DNA of 64,000 bases from positions 1 through 64,000 of the forward strand of contig JAZIFV010000147.1 in NCBI GenBank assembly GCA_037501455.1, read 5' to 3'. How positions within the stretch are numbered: position 1 is the stretch's first letter; each line of letters starts with the position of its first letter. The position numbers were made by a program, and so were the translations under genes. Source of the DNA: Lantana camara (lineage: Eukaryota > Streptophyta > Magnoliopsida > Lamiales > Verbenaceae). Shown here piece by piece: positions 45,700 through 58,080 of this stretch. A model generated the notes under the pieces. It saw nothing but the letters and a program-made list of their open reading frames with translations, was not told where the DNA came from and did not search any database.

Positions 45700-46740
45700 C
45701 ACCATGACGGAAGGAACCCGCTGTACGAAGGGCATCAGAATACCGCCGCCAGAACCTACCGGACAGCCACGTGCAGCCGCCGGACCACCACCTCCGGTGG
45801 TTGGAAAATTCCCCGAAAGCACAGAAACGTGCGCCTCAGCCTGCTCGACAAAAGCCCTCAACCAATTTCAGAAAATACCAAACACGCCGGACTTCGTTGA
45901 CGAAAAACCGAACTAAATCCCAACGACGAAAATAGAAATTAAATGCAAACCGTAAAACGAAAACGAAATCCGAACATACTGTTGGAAAGCCCGTAACATG
46001 GCCTTTGAAAGCCCCCTAGCCAAACCCCGGAAAAATCATCGGAAAAGCAAGCCGCCGGTTCACCGTCGGTCCACCGCCAACGGCCGATTCTTGGGCCGCC
46101 ACCTACATGGAAAATTCGGCCTCGTCGTGCTGAGTAAATCTTGTGAAGGGTCCGATGTCAAAAACCTACCGGAAAAGGCCAAACCGCCGCCGCCTTCAAC
46201 TACGCAACCACCATGCCGGAAAACCCTATCTCCTCCTTGAATCTAATGAAAAGGAGGCCGGAAATGGAACCAGGAGCCCGGAAAACCTTGGAAACCGTCG
46301 AAGGTCGTCGAAAAAGACCGTTGGAGCCCGGAAAAGCCCGCCGTCCGCTTTGGGTGGCGCATTCCGCCTCCTCGCCGCCCCGATGGCGGTGCCGCTTGCA
46401 CAGAAAAATTCACCAGAAAGTCTTCTTCCACATCCCGGGGTGCATGTCGAACAACCACCACCGGAAGCCGCCGCGAAAGGGCGGCGAAATCTCCACCCCA
46501 AAACTGCCGCCCGCCGTGACTGAAAATCGCCAATTTCTCCGCCATCGCTCGTCGGTTGGTCAAGATCTTGGTACGGTTGTGACCGCGTCGTCGAGCTCTT
46601 CGAAAAGCACTATGGGTTTGTCGAATTCCGTCGAGTATCGGTCGAGTTTGAGTAGTGTGTGAAATTACACCTTGGGTGTATGTGAGTGTATCGTGAGAGA
46701 GGAGAGAGGAAGAGCCGGGAGAGAGAGAGAGAGCAGCTGA
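45700..46740 (-). promoter_or_regulatory. LTR E promoter zone and GC-rich leader
   Basis: On the minus strand: AGCTATAATACCCGG (about 46770-46784), CT-rich tract (46735-46680), TCGACGGAATTCGACAAAC as in LTR C (TCGACGGAATTCAACAAAC), ATGGCGGAG at about 46551, and a GC-rich kilobase. Frames in this block are not conserved with LTR C, so I regard it as untranslated leader. Confidence 0.5.
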
Positions 46741-47081
46741 TTGCTTGGTTCAAAAAACGAGGATCCGGGTATTATAGCTCGGGTCCTCGTACGCGGAAAC
46801 GGTCGGAAGAAGGGGTTAACAACTTCAGAATAGGGCAAACTTAGAGTTTACGAACTCATTTCGATGCCCCGAATGCGTTGAAGGGGTCAAAGATGTGAAA
46901 ATCTCGATCGAACGAGCAGTGAACGGAAAACCCCAAAAAAGAGAAAATTACAAAGGGGCCCCTAAACTCTAAAAGAGTTCAAAATAGGGCCACGAACAAC
47001 ATAAAATCACATAATTAAGCACATAACAAGGTTGAAATATGACGTACCTTATACATTGGACGAGCGGGATGTTACAAAGCA

Positions 47082-47250
47082 TGTAATCATTTTCCAATAT
47101 AACCAATATAACGGGTTCAACTAACACCAATACCTAGTCCCGAGATTCAAACGTAAACATAATTCTTAACCATAAATACGGGTTCAATCTATCCCTAGAA
47201 GCCTGTCCCGAATCATTAACATAAAATCAGTATAATTCATGATAAATTAG
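47082..47250 (-). mobile_element. LTR F, second piece
   Basis: Minus-strand LTR sequence with GGGTTCAACTAACACCAATA and CCTAGTCCCGAGATTC, equivalent to 49330-49360 of LTR D. Bounded by the TSD of E and the start of element D. Confidence 0.75.
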
Positions 47251-49577
47251 TGTAACGCCCCAGTTTTTCAGTGGTTTAAGCATGACGTATGTGTTTACCA
47301 ATATGTGCAATTAAATTAATTATATATGATTTTATTATAGATTCTTTTATTAGTTTTATTGTTTGAATATGAATTCTTGAACGTTTATGCATATATGTTT
47401 ATGTTTAAGTATCGTTCTTATTCGATTTGATTTTTGTTTTTCGTGAAAACTTGGCATGAGTGAATTATGTATCTTATGATCATGTTGATTTTCTTATTTC
47501 ATGACTTCTTTCTCGCATGTGTGAGTTTTGTGTTCGTTTGTGTGATCGGAACCGAAAAGGGAGCTAAAGAGCATTTAGCGTACCTGGTGTTCCGGGCGGC
47601 ATATCTTGAGCTCGGGAACTCGGAATCGAGTTCCGTCACCTCCATTGGATTCGTATCGACGATTTGGAGACAATGGGTCAAGCATCATATTTTTTCTAAT
47701 ACCATTTGGACCCCCAAATTTCAACCGAAATGAGCAACTCGCGTCTAAAACGACCATTCATGACTCTACCTAAGCTACGGACCTAAATTAACACACCTAT
47801 GACCTATCCATTGACCCCAACCCCACTAGCACACTCCACCTCTTTTATGACTTCTATGCTATGCTAACATGTTTTATCTTGTATGTTATGAAGTTTTATG
47901 ATTTTTTTTGTGGAATATTACGAGTTATGCCTCAACGTGTCATCATTGCTCCTAATATGCGTAGGTATGGATCTTGGCTTTCAATGTGCACCCTAATTGC
48001 TTTTGTAACTCTTATTTTATGACTTGTATGATATGTACACATGTTATATCATGTGTTATGATTATTATTTGAATTTATCGGATTTATTTGGTATGAAATA
48101 TGGAAGTTATGAACTCGAACGGATATGAACGTCTCTTGGAATGAATGAATGACTTGTTTACATGACTTTAAGTAATGAATTGTGCATATGAATGTTTCCA
48201 TGATACTATATCATCTCTTATGAATTCATATCATATTCATTACATTGCCGTGCGTCGTATTTGGTTCATTTGGAGTCTTGAGTCTCAAGTGTACACTATT
48301 TTGTCCTTTATACAGTTTTCTCCAGGGTGGAGACTTGCCGGGTTCTTAGGACACTTCCGAGTCCTCTTGTTTCTTCTTAGTGTTGGTTGGTAAGCTAAGG
48401 ACAGGTGGGTTTCTCTACTATTTAGTTAAACAACCCTATATACTTTCAATGTACAAAGATTTCGACCAAAAATTAATATATGTATATAGAGTCGCTTTCA
48501 AGAGTAAATGATTTCAACGTAAAGCCTTTCTTTTATTAATCTACCAAATGTTTTAGCGAGAAAAGAATGAATGTTATGCACAGACTGGGGCCCAGGGACT
48601 TGGTTTGAGTGGTGACCCGAGGAGGCATGGGCTGACGGTGAACCCTCACACTAGTCCCACCAATGAACGGCGTAACCGGACCTCATTAGGAGTTAGCGAG
48701 GAATGGATGCTGAGTGCCATCTGGGGAGTCATGTTCCCCTTTTGGTCAATGAATGGATGGTTCGGGCCGATCACCCGGCCATCACCCGGAGAAGCAGGCG
48801 TAAATGTTCATGAATGTGCACAAAAGAATGTTATGCATGAATGAACGAAAGAAAGAAAGAATGTTTAATGAACTACACGAGGTGTTGGTTGGAGATAATG
48901 CACGCCCACTCCCCGGGCCACAAACGACCTAATGAAAAATGAACGTTATAATCCCTTTTGATGACTTATTTATTTCACCCACTTGGGAAATGCTCTAAAA
49001 ACCTCATTTGGGATTATAACTTGCATGTGAATGTTTAAATATTATTGTATATGCTACGTATGCCTCATTTTATACCCACCAATCTCCTATAGACTGAACA
49101 CGGTTTGTTTTCAGTTTTCTTGCAGGTTTGGAGTGCTAGGCGGGAAGTCGAGTTTGTTAAGTCTTTCGGTCAAGTCAGAGTCTGTTCTTATGCATAGTGT
49201 AGCATGATTTGTTTAAATTATGAAGAATATATGATTTGTATTGATTATTGCTACCATCATGAATTCTGAATAAGCTTATAGGAACAGAAAGAATCCGTAA
49301 TTGATGTTTTGTGATTTTATTGAATTTCGGGATTAGGTATCTATGTTAGTTGAACCCGTTACTCTTTGCTTACCTTGCTATTTATCAATGTACTTTGCTT
49401 CCGCACTGGTATTATTTCTATTGTAATGTTTCTTTGGTTGCGAAAGTTAGTTCCCGCCTAGCTTAGCGAGTGTGTGTGTCCCCTTCGCCATGATTTAGCT
49501 CGGGTATGGATTGTCCATTTCATATTCGGGTCGGGTCTCGGTGCGGGGGATGTGGTACCTTGCGCTCGGGTGCTACA
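47251..49577 (+). mobile_element. 5' LTR of element D
   Basis: TGTAACGCCCCAG to CGGGTGCTACA. Conserved words: GAGCTCGGGAACTCGG, CCGTGCGTCGTATTTGG, hairpin CAATCTCCTATAGACTG (49080-49096), acceptor TTCTTGCAG|GTTTGG (AG 49124-49125), GCTAGGCGGGAA, GCTTCCGCACTGG. No palindrome cluster like those of A, B or C is visible. Confidence 0.93.
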
Positions 49578-49585
49578 TCCTTAAG

Positions 49586-49598
49586 TGGTATCAGAGCC
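49586..49598 (+). other. primer-binding site of element D
   Basis: TGGTATCAGAGCC, exact initiator tRNA-Met site, 8 bp after the LTR end. Confidence 0.93.
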
Positions 49599-52500
49599 AA
49601 GGGTTGCAAAACCCGGGGTCTAGTGTCGTGATTGAGTCGGTTTAGGTCGTACGGCATAGGAATAACTTGTCTACGTATTATGCATTGCATTGATTTAATT
49701 GTCAAATTGCTACTAATTGTTGGAAAATTACTTGTTACACGTGACTTAATTTTAATTTTGTTGACTTATGTGCTGCATTTTGCATCAAATACTTGCTCTT
49801 ATTGCTAAGTATGTGCCATATGCACTTACTAATCGGCATGCATTCATATTTGAGACGAGTTGTGATTGTAGGATATTCTCACAACATCAAACCACGGCCA
49901 ATTCTCACGATCACAACTTCTCACCATGAGCTCTACTTTCAAGCTTGGAGGATGCAAGGAATGCACTGGGGATTTTATACAAGAACTCGGGAGTCGTGGT
50001 CTTTCTTAATTGGGTTATGATTCGAGTGATAGAATTCTAGATGGATAAACTCGATTCGTGGGAATAATTGACAAATTCTACTAAGGTTGAGGATTATTCG
50101 TAAGGATAGTGGTGGTTGTATGATGTCTACCATTCACGAGATCAACACATACATCTACACCCTCGGGGTTAATTAATTGAATGTCTTTGGATTACTTAAT
50201 TCAAGAAAGAATCAAAGGAAACCCTCAAAGGTCCTTCATTTCGAGGTTTGGATCGGAGAAAGGGGTGATGAGAACCAAGAGGACTTAAGGTAAAGAGATT
50301 GGCTAAGAAGTTAGCAATACCAATTGCCAAGGAAGATTGTTCGAATAAATCAAGTCATTAGGAATTAAGTCTAGGAAACAAGGAGAAAGAAGTGGTGACT
50401 TGGGATACTTTGGATTCCGGAAAAGATAGGAACCGAATTTGGAGAAGATTAAAGAAAGTCAAGCAACACAAAGGTATGGAGCAATAAAGAGAAACGATAA
50501 AGAAAGCCAAAGAGATTTTGAAAGGAAATCTTGTGCTCTAGTGTAAACACTCGGAGGACGAGTCATTCAACCAATTTGAATTCGCAAGGGACAAGGCAAA
50601 GGACTTTGAGTAAGAAGAATTTAGGTTCAAGAATTATGGAATTTCGGACCCTGGAGGCACGTAAGTTGATACAAGAAACTTTGAGGATTTAGGAGCCATG
50701 GGAAATTAAGATATCCTAGTTGGCATTTAAGTTCGGTATCCGGATCGGAGTGGAAGAAATAAGATTACTTAATTATGGAGGGTGAGAGTTCATTTCCTCG
50801 TATGAACTCGCAAAGGATAGAACAAGATAACTCTGAGTAAGGTAATGTCCATGGAGAAGATTTTAACAAATTGGGAAAGAATCAAGAGATCGGTTCCATG
50901 GATATAAGTTTTGGGATCAAATGAAATTACGGACCGTGGGAAAAATAAGAAATGATCAATGAGTTCAAAGCAAGCTGTAATTCAGGAAATGAAGAACAAG
51001 TTGCCCGGCTAAAATCTTACCATCACAGTGACAGGTTTAGCATATTCATGGCCCGTGCATCATACGTCGCTTTAAATTATCTATTTCCTTTATCTATACG
51101 CGCATATATCTTTAATTAATATATTTGCTCCAATGTGTTGCACCATTAATTGTCTACTTCAAGCATTGGCATCCTAACCCAACATACATTACTAGTGTTT
51201 ATTTGCTAGGAATTGCTCTAATTCGTTCATCAAGTGTTACTCCGATCGGGTCTTGCCTTGGATCAAGATAAAGATAATATTTTGGGGGTCGCATAGTGTG
51301 AACTAAAAAGGAAAGGAAGGAATGCAGAGACTTGGGAAAGTAGAATCCGAGTTAAAATGGGAGAAGTGGGTGTTTACCCCTACCTATCACTTTAAAGTGA
51401 ATGTAAGCAAGATCACCGGGTACATGGCTTAGCTAGAACCACCTACACCGGAGAAGCTAAGGTGAAAATTTTGGGAATTCTTAATCCAAGAAGCGAAGAA
51501 ACGAGGTCAACGAACAAGAATGAAAAATTCCAAATACGGGAGCGCCGATTAGGAGATGATATAAATCATTTTCGTTACTTGAAGGGATTACTTCTAGTTG
51601 AAATAATGAAGATGCAAGAGCCAAAAAGCAACGGAAACTACAGATAAGTGATAAGGGATAAAATGGAGGGATTAGCACTTTCTACAATTTCAGAGAGAAA
51701 AAAAAAAGCCAATGTAGATGAATCTTCGGGAATAATAGTGGAATAAGTGTTTCAACAAGGGGAGGCATGAGTTTAAGGAATGCTCGAGAATTGAAATGAT
51801 AGGAGGAGATGAAGGATGACCGATGCTAATTGTAGATGTAAAATGTTATGGCTGGTCTTGCTACTGGAACAATACGAATTCAATCTCCCAGGTGTGAAGG
51901 GATCATGTTGGGCTACCGTGTTTTATACCTTAGAGATAAGGGGTTCGAGAAGGATTAGGTGGAGTTGTTAAGAAAGGTAGTGAATAAGAGAAACCGGACC
52001 AATCACTATAATTGGTGACCGATTGAGTGAGAGTTATTACGATTAGGTGATGAAAGTGGAATGTCTGGGAGATGTTATAATCTTAACCAGATGGGCTATC
52101 AGCCCTTTAACCGTTTTCCATGGTGATATGGGAATGCTATTCGAACGAAAGAATGAATGCAAGCATCCGAGAAAGGGTTAAGTATAATTCGTGGATGAAT
52201 TTTGGCTATGGAATGGGAGTCGGGTAGTTGTTACAATGTCAACACGCCGAGGATTCCAAAACTTATTACTGCGAGCAAAAAGAACTCCAACAATTCATCA
52301 AGAGCCAAAATCGGATCCTCCAACCGCATTATGAATTATCAACCTTCAACCTCATTGCTACGGTGAACGGTATAAGAAACATCCATGGCACATGCATACA
52401 TGCAATTTTGATCCAAATGATTTTTATGTTGTGTGCTTTGATTCCCTATCATGATAACCGTTTTGTATAATTGATGATTTATGTGCTTGTTATATATATA

Positions 52501-52741
52501 TATATATATATTGTTTGGCCTTATGTGTCCTATATGATCTTAACTGTTGTAATTGATATTTGATGCCTCCTTCTTGATGTTTGCACTTTGATGTAACTAT
52601 TTGTGTTGTGTTGCTCGGGAGTATTGGAGACTCCCTTTCTTTGTTGTTTGAGAGACGGGGTTCTCTCTTTGTTGCTTTCGAGGGATGGGGTTCTCTCATT
52701 GTTTGCATAGGATATAACGAATCCGAGGACGGATTCTTTTT
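49599..52741 (+). other. non-coding internal region of element D
   Basis: A gag-start vestige may lie near 49870 (GGATATTCTCACAACATC, compare GGATGCCACCACATCG in A). Otherwise no conserved gag, protease, RT or integrase motif is visible. Purine-rich AAG/GAA sequence dominates. Blocks near 51045-51220 and 52365-52400 match the internal region of element A. A TA tract is at 52491-52512. Short frames here have no recognisable product. Confidence 0.7.
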
Positions 52742-52754
52742 AAGGGGGTGAGGT
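52742..52754 (+). other. polypurine tract of element D
   Basis: TTTTTAAGGGGGTGAGGT immediately precedes the 3' LTR start. Confidence 0.85.
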
Positions 52755-55083
52755 TGTAACGCCCCAGTGTTTCAGTGGTTTAAGCATGACGTATGTGTTT
52801 ACCAATATGTTCTATTAAATTAATTATATATGATTTTATTATGGATTCTTTTATTAGTTTTATTATTTGAATATGAATTCTTGAACGTTTATGCATATAT
52901 GCTTATGTTTAAGTATCGTTCTTATTCGATTTGATTTTCGTTTTTCGTGAAAACTTGGCATGAGTGAATTATGTGTCTTATAATCATGTTGATTTTCTTG
53001 TTTCATGACTTCTTTCTCGCATGTGTGAGTTTTGTGTTCGTTTGTGTGATCGGAACCGAAAAGGGAGCTAAAGAGCATTTAGCGTACCTTGTGTTCCGGG
53101 CGGCATATCTTGAGCTCGGGAACTCGGAATCGAGTTTCGTCACCTCCATTGGATTTGTATCGACGATTCGGAGACAATGGGTCAAGCATCATATTTTTTC
53201 TAATACCATTTGGACCCCTAAATTTCAACCGAAATGAGCAACTCGCGTCTAAAACGACTATTCATGACTCTACCTAAGCTACAGACCTAAATTAACACAC
53301 CTATGACCTATCCATTGACCCCAACCCCACTTGCATACTCCACCTCTTTTATGACTTCTATGCTATGCTAACATGTTTTATCTTGTGTGTTATGAAGTTT
53401 TATGATTTTTTTTGTGGAATATTACGAGTTATGCCTCAACGTGTCATCATTGCTCCTAATATGCGCATACATGGATCTTGGCTCTCAATGTGCACCCTAA
53501 TTGCTTTTGTAACTCTTATTTTATAACTTGTATGATATGTACACATGTTATATCATGTGTTATGATTATTATTTGAATTTATCGGATTTATTTGGTATGA
53601 AATATGGAAGTTATGAACTCGAACGGATATGAACGTCTCTTGGAATGAATGAATGACTTGTTTACATGACTTCAAGTAATGAATTGTGCATATGAATGTT
53701 TCCATGATACTATATCATCTCTTATGCATTCATATCATATTCATTACATTGCCGTGCGTCGTATTTGGTTCATTTGGAGTCTTGAGTCTCACGTGTACAC
53801 TATTTTGTCCTTTGTACAGTTTTCTCCAGGGTGGAGACTTGCCGGGTTCTTTGGACACTTCTGAGTCCTCTTGTTTCTTCTTAGTGTTGGTTGGTAAGCT
53901 AAGGACAGGTGGGTTTCTCTACTATTTAGTTAAACAACCCTATATAATTTCAATGTGCAAAGATTTCGACCAAAAATTAATATATGTATATAGAGTCGTT
54001 TTCAAGAGTAAATGATTTCAACGTAAAGCCTTTCTTTTATGAGTCTACCAAATGTTTTAGCGAGAAAAGAATGAATGTTATCCACAGAATGGGGCCCCGG
54101 GACTTGGTGTGAGTGGTGACCCGAGGAGGCATGGGCTGACAGTGAACCCTCACACTAGTCCCACCAATGAACGGCGTAACCGGACCTCATTAGGAGTTAG
54201 CGCGGAATGGACGCTGAGTGCCATCTGGGGAGTCATGTTCCCCTTTTGGTCAATGAATGGATGGTTCGGGCCGATCACCCGGCCATCACCCGGAGGAAGC
54301 AGGCGTAAATGTTCATGAATGTGCACAAAAGAATGTTATACATGAATGAAAGAAATAAAGAAAGAATGTTTAATGAACTACACGAGGTGTTGGTTAGAGA
54401 TAATGCACACCCACTCGCCGGGCCACAAACGACCTAATGAAAAATGAACGTTATAATCCCTTTTGATGACTTATTTATTTCACCCACTTGGGAAATGCTC
54501 TAAAAACCTCATTTGGGATTATAACTTGCATGTGAATGTTTAAATGTTATTGTATATGCTACTTATGCCTCATTTTATACCCACCAATCTCCTATAGACT
54601 GAACCCGGTTTGTTTTCAATTTTCTTGCAGGTTTGGAGTGCTAGGCGGGAAGTCGAGTTTGTTAAGTCTTTCGGTCAAGTCAGAGTCTGTTCTTATGCAT
54701 AGTGTATCATGATTTGTTTAAATTATGAAGAATATATGATTTGTATTGATTATTGCTACCATCATGAATTCTGAATAAGCTTATAGGAACAGAAAGAATC
54801 CGTAATTGATGTTTTGTGATTTTATTAAATTTCGGGATTAGGTATCTATGTTAGTTGAACCCGTTACTCTTTGCTTACCTTGCTATTTATCAATGTACTT
54901 TGTTTCCGCACTGGTATTATTTCTATCGTAATGTTTCTTTGGTTGCGAAAGTTAGTTCCCGCCTAGCTTAGCGAGTGTGTGTGTCCCCGTTCGCCGTGAT
55001 TTAGCTCGGGTATGGATTGTCCGTTTCATATTCGGGTCGGGTCTCGGTGCGGGGGATGTGGTAACTTGCGCTCGGGTGCTACA
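52755..55083 (+). mobile_element. 3' LTR of element D
   Basis: TGTAACGCCCCAG to CGGGTGCTACA, collinear with the 5' LTR. Hairpin and acceptor repeat near 54585-54630. Confidence 0.93.
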
Positions 55084-55088
55084 ATTAA

Positions 55089-56103
55089 TCAATTACAATA
55101 TGTGATGGTGTGACTCGAACTAGACCACAAGACTTGATAGACTCGAATTCCCGCCATGTGCTCCAAACCTGCAAAAGAAAACTGAAAACAAAGTCGGGTT
55201 CAGTCTATAGGAGACTGGTGTGTATAAAAAAGGGTTTAATATAATAATAATACGGAATTAAACACACACATGGAAGTCATAATCCCCATACGAGGTTTTG
55301 AAACATTTCCCAAGTGGGTAAAACAAAGAAAACAACGTTCGGGATTACAACAATCATTCATATTCATTTATTCATTCATGAGGTCATTACGTGAGCCCGA
55401 CGAGAGGGTAAATTCTTTAGCCTTCTCCTCGTGTGTGCATTTATTCTTTCATTCATTCATTAGTGATCACACAGTCATTCATTCATAATCTTTCATTCAT
55501 AATCATTATTATAATCATTCATTCGTAATCATTAACACTTACACCTTTTTCCTTCGGGTGGTGGACGGGTTAGCAAGACCAAGCCACCTCATTCATTGAC
55601 CAGTGGGGTTTCATGAGTTCCCCAAAGGCGCTCAGCTCCCATTCCTCGCTGATCTCCTAGCAAGGTCCAATATCTGTAGTTTTGGTGGGACTAATGTACG
55701 AAGATCCCCGTCAGCCCGAGTTTCCTCGGATAGCCACGTACACTAGTCCCAGGGCCCCCATTCATTGTGATCAATCAATTCTCGCCAAAACATTGGTCGG
55801 GTAATCATTAAAAAGGGTTTAACGTTCGAAATCATTTACTTCTACAAAATAGTCGATATATATACGTATAATAACTTGGCTCAAACTTTTACACATTGGG
55901 GTATATCGGGTCATTTATCTAAATAGAAGAAAAACCCACCTGTTACACCTTAGCGAACGATACCAAAACAAAGGAAAGATGGAAGATGGCCTATGAACCC
56001 GGCAAATCTCCGCCCTGGAGAAAACTGTACAAGAAAGAACATGATGCATTCGTGAGACTCAAGAGTCTAAATGAACCATATATGACGCACGACAATGCAT
56101 TAA
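55089..56103 (-). mobile_element. LTR F, third piece
   Basis: Minus-strand D-family LTR: CCCGCCATGTGCTCC, acceptor (AG 55170-55169), hairpin CAGTCTATAGGAGACTG (55201-55217), then sequence matching LTR H (62570-63480) and LTR D, including the block with CCGGGTGATGG-type words. Ends at the TSD of G. Confidence 0.85.
55169..55217 (-). promoter_or_regulatory. conserved hairpin/acceptor module, LTR F
   Basis: Minus strand CAGTCT, loop CCTAT, AGACTG, then CTGAAC, T-rich tract and TTTTGCAG|GTTTGG; the stem is perfect over 6 bp, and the AG is about 31 nt downstream. Confidence 0.55.
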
Positions 56104-56572
56104 TGTAGCGCCCCCACTTTGCTGGTAGAGAGCAGCGCCCCAACCCCCGCACTGAAGCACCCCTCAAGTAATGGTGTGAGCCATCACTCAAGAAATACCC
56201 CAGCGAACGGCATGTCCATTAACGAGTAACAATAATAGTGTTTAACTATGTGGCTTATGCAGCGGAAAATCAGAGTATTTTAAAACTTTTCAAAACATGT
56301 GCGTGATGGCATATAAACAAGCAAGTACTGATCGTTAAGCAGAAGAGACTATTAACATTACTGTATCAATTGAACGTTGTCACGGGAGCATAAGATAGCA
56401 ATTGCAGCAGTATCCAAGTAGCAGAAGGATTAATACAAAAGCATAAGGTAAAGTATCAATGCAGCCATATAACATATGCAGGACACAAAATAGATTAATA
56501 AAGTAAAGTCCTGACTCAAACAAAATGAACACTCTAGAGCTTCAAGATACCTCTAGACTGCGGCTGCAAGAC

Positions 56573-56636
56573 CTGAAACCATGAGGCCAGAAAACAGGTA
56601 GAGGTGTTAGTCAAAGTGACTAAGTGAGGGATATCT
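56573..56636 (-). promoter_or_regulatory. conserved hairpin/acceptor module, LTR G
   Basis: Minus strand: CCCTCAC, TTAGTC, loop ACTTT, GACTAA, CACC, pyrimidine-containing tract, TTTCAG|GTCTTGCAG. Both arms differ from the CAGTC/GACTG of other families at the paired outer position, so pairing is kept. Confidence 0.5.
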
Positions 56637-57313
56637 TTAAAAGAAAGTACTTAAGGTAGATGTTTGAAGTGAAGTTCATAAGGTAAAACCTTTAATGCAA
56701 AGCTTTAATGAAGAACTTAAGAATAAGTTCAAGTGATAAAACCCTTTAATGCAATGCTATAAGAAATGAGAGTTTTCAAAACACTTTCATGAATGCTGTC
56801 ACACGCGCACACATATGCTATGATTTGGTTCATATGATTTTCATAAAACGGGATAAGGGTAGGGAACAACTTTGCAAGATATGAACCAACTTTATAAAAA
56901 CATTGATGCCCGCAAGCTAGGCTTCTCCATCCTTACTCCAGAAAACATGACCATTAATAGGGTGTCGGACCGAGATCAACAACACCCTAACACATACACA
57001 CATGCACCATCCTCCACCAAGTTTCACTTCGGGGAGCGACCCCTAGGTGACCATTAACCATTGATTTGGGAATAGATTTGCGGTCCATTCCCGACAATTG
57101 TCCTGACTTAACCAAACCTCCTGATTAAAGTCGGTATCAATCGCCTAGTGTGGCGGCCGGTATTAGTGATGTCGTTGGCGCTCACCTCCCGAGCATCACC
57201 TCTACACATAACCGCCGGGCCCATAGCATTAACCATTGATTGCTTGCACCATTGATGACATCAAGAATAAATCTGAATGTATGAACCATTGAACATATGC
57301 ATTGAACCATTGA

Positions 57314-57458
57314 ACCATTGATGCAATACTTTGAAAACATAAACCATTGATGCATTACTTTGAAAACATGAACCATTGATGAATTACTTTGAAAACATGA
57401 ACCATTGATGAATTACTTTGAAAACATGAACCATTGATGGTGTACTTTGAAAACATGT
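57314..57458 (-). repeat. 29-bp tandem repeat, five copies
   Basis: ACCATTGATG...TACTTTGAAAACAT repeats starting at 57314, 57343, 57372, 57401 and 57430. Shorter ACCATTGA words continue to the left from about 57229. Confidence 0.95.
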
Positions 57459-57994
57459 GCCCTTGATCAATGAATATGGATAGGTCTGGGTTCTTTGAAG
57501 AATCATCCCTTATAAAGGATATTTCAAAACAAGAATGTAAAGCACTAGGCTTAGAGTTTCAAAACGATTGAATCATTTAACCTCACCTATTAGTAACAGT
57601 AGGTAGGATAGATTATGCAGTGCCCTGGGGATTCCAGTGCTCAACCTTAACTCCTGTAAGTGTGTACTAAGGTGAGCTAAGACACACATCTATCACGATG
57701 CACATAAACATATAAAACAAGTACAGAACATGTAATGACAAGAGAGTAATACCATTTAAGGTATTAGAGAAGGATAACACACAAAGGAATCCTTAAAGTG
57801 AGTTATCATTAACGTGGGACTATGATCTTACTATAATCGATTAGGAATTAATCAAATTATGAATCCTAAACGTAAACCTTAAGGTTATGAAACAAGTCTT
57901 CACAAGAAAACACATTTTGAAAACATATTTTAGACCCCGGATTTGAAAACCCTAAGTGCAAATGTCTATTAAGAAAGCACAAGTTTTAATTCAC

Positions 57995-58080
57995 TTTTAC
58001 TATTCAAAAGTACTATTCACAGTTACTATTCCATATTACTATTCACGAATTACTATTCACAAGTTACTATTCACTTGTCG
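57995..58080 (-). repeat. short interspersed ACTATTCAC repeats
   Basis: About seven TACTATTC-like words spaced 11-16 bp, followed by a CA-rich tract to about 58173. Low-complexity LTR sequence, in what would be the upstream part of the LTR G intron. Confidence 0.85.

Larger units (their letters stand above)
42169..47076 (-). mobile_element. solo LTR E, minus strand, TSD AAGCA
   Basis: On the plus strand TGTAGCACCCC...GGGATGTTACA, flanked by AAGCA at 42164-42168 and 47077-47081. It is 4908 bp including a 908-bp TIR element. Its distal part resembles LTR A (GGGATAGG..., CTCCGGAAG, GTACGTGTATAGCATA-type words). Its promoter side resembles LTR C: GC-rich leader about 45700-46650 and a GA/CT tract at 46695-46735. 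Minus-strand acceptor TTTGCAG|GTTAGC (AG 42639-42638), hairpin 42670-42683, weak donor ACA|GTATGT near 45980/45979. No gene. Confidence 0.92.
47251..55083 (+). mobile_element. element D: complete non-autonomous LTR retrotransposon (LARD-like)
   Basis: Two LTRs of 2327 and 2329 bp, PBS, ~3.2-kb internal region without recognisable coding, and PPT. Flanks ATTAG (47246-47250) and ATTAA (55084-55088) are a 5-bp target duplication with one difference. I count about 14 substitutions in the first ~420 bp of the two LTRs and fewer afterwards, so it is fairly young. With no gag or pol it must have been moved by an autonomous relative. Confidence 0.92.

Noticed and set aside
47467..47733. 88-codon frame conserved in both LTRs of element D (also 52971-53237)
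   Set aside because: Conservation is explained by LTR identity. The hydrophobic start comes from T-rich sequence, with no domain or relative in other families.
50020..52480. Degraded pol in the interior of element D
   Set aside because: I checked for FIDD/YVDD, D,D35E and zinc-knuckle patterns in the visible translations and found none. A profile search could still find something more decayed.
57229..57458. CRISPR-like array
   Set aside because: The 29-bp units are directly adjacent with no unique spacers, in plant LTR sequence.
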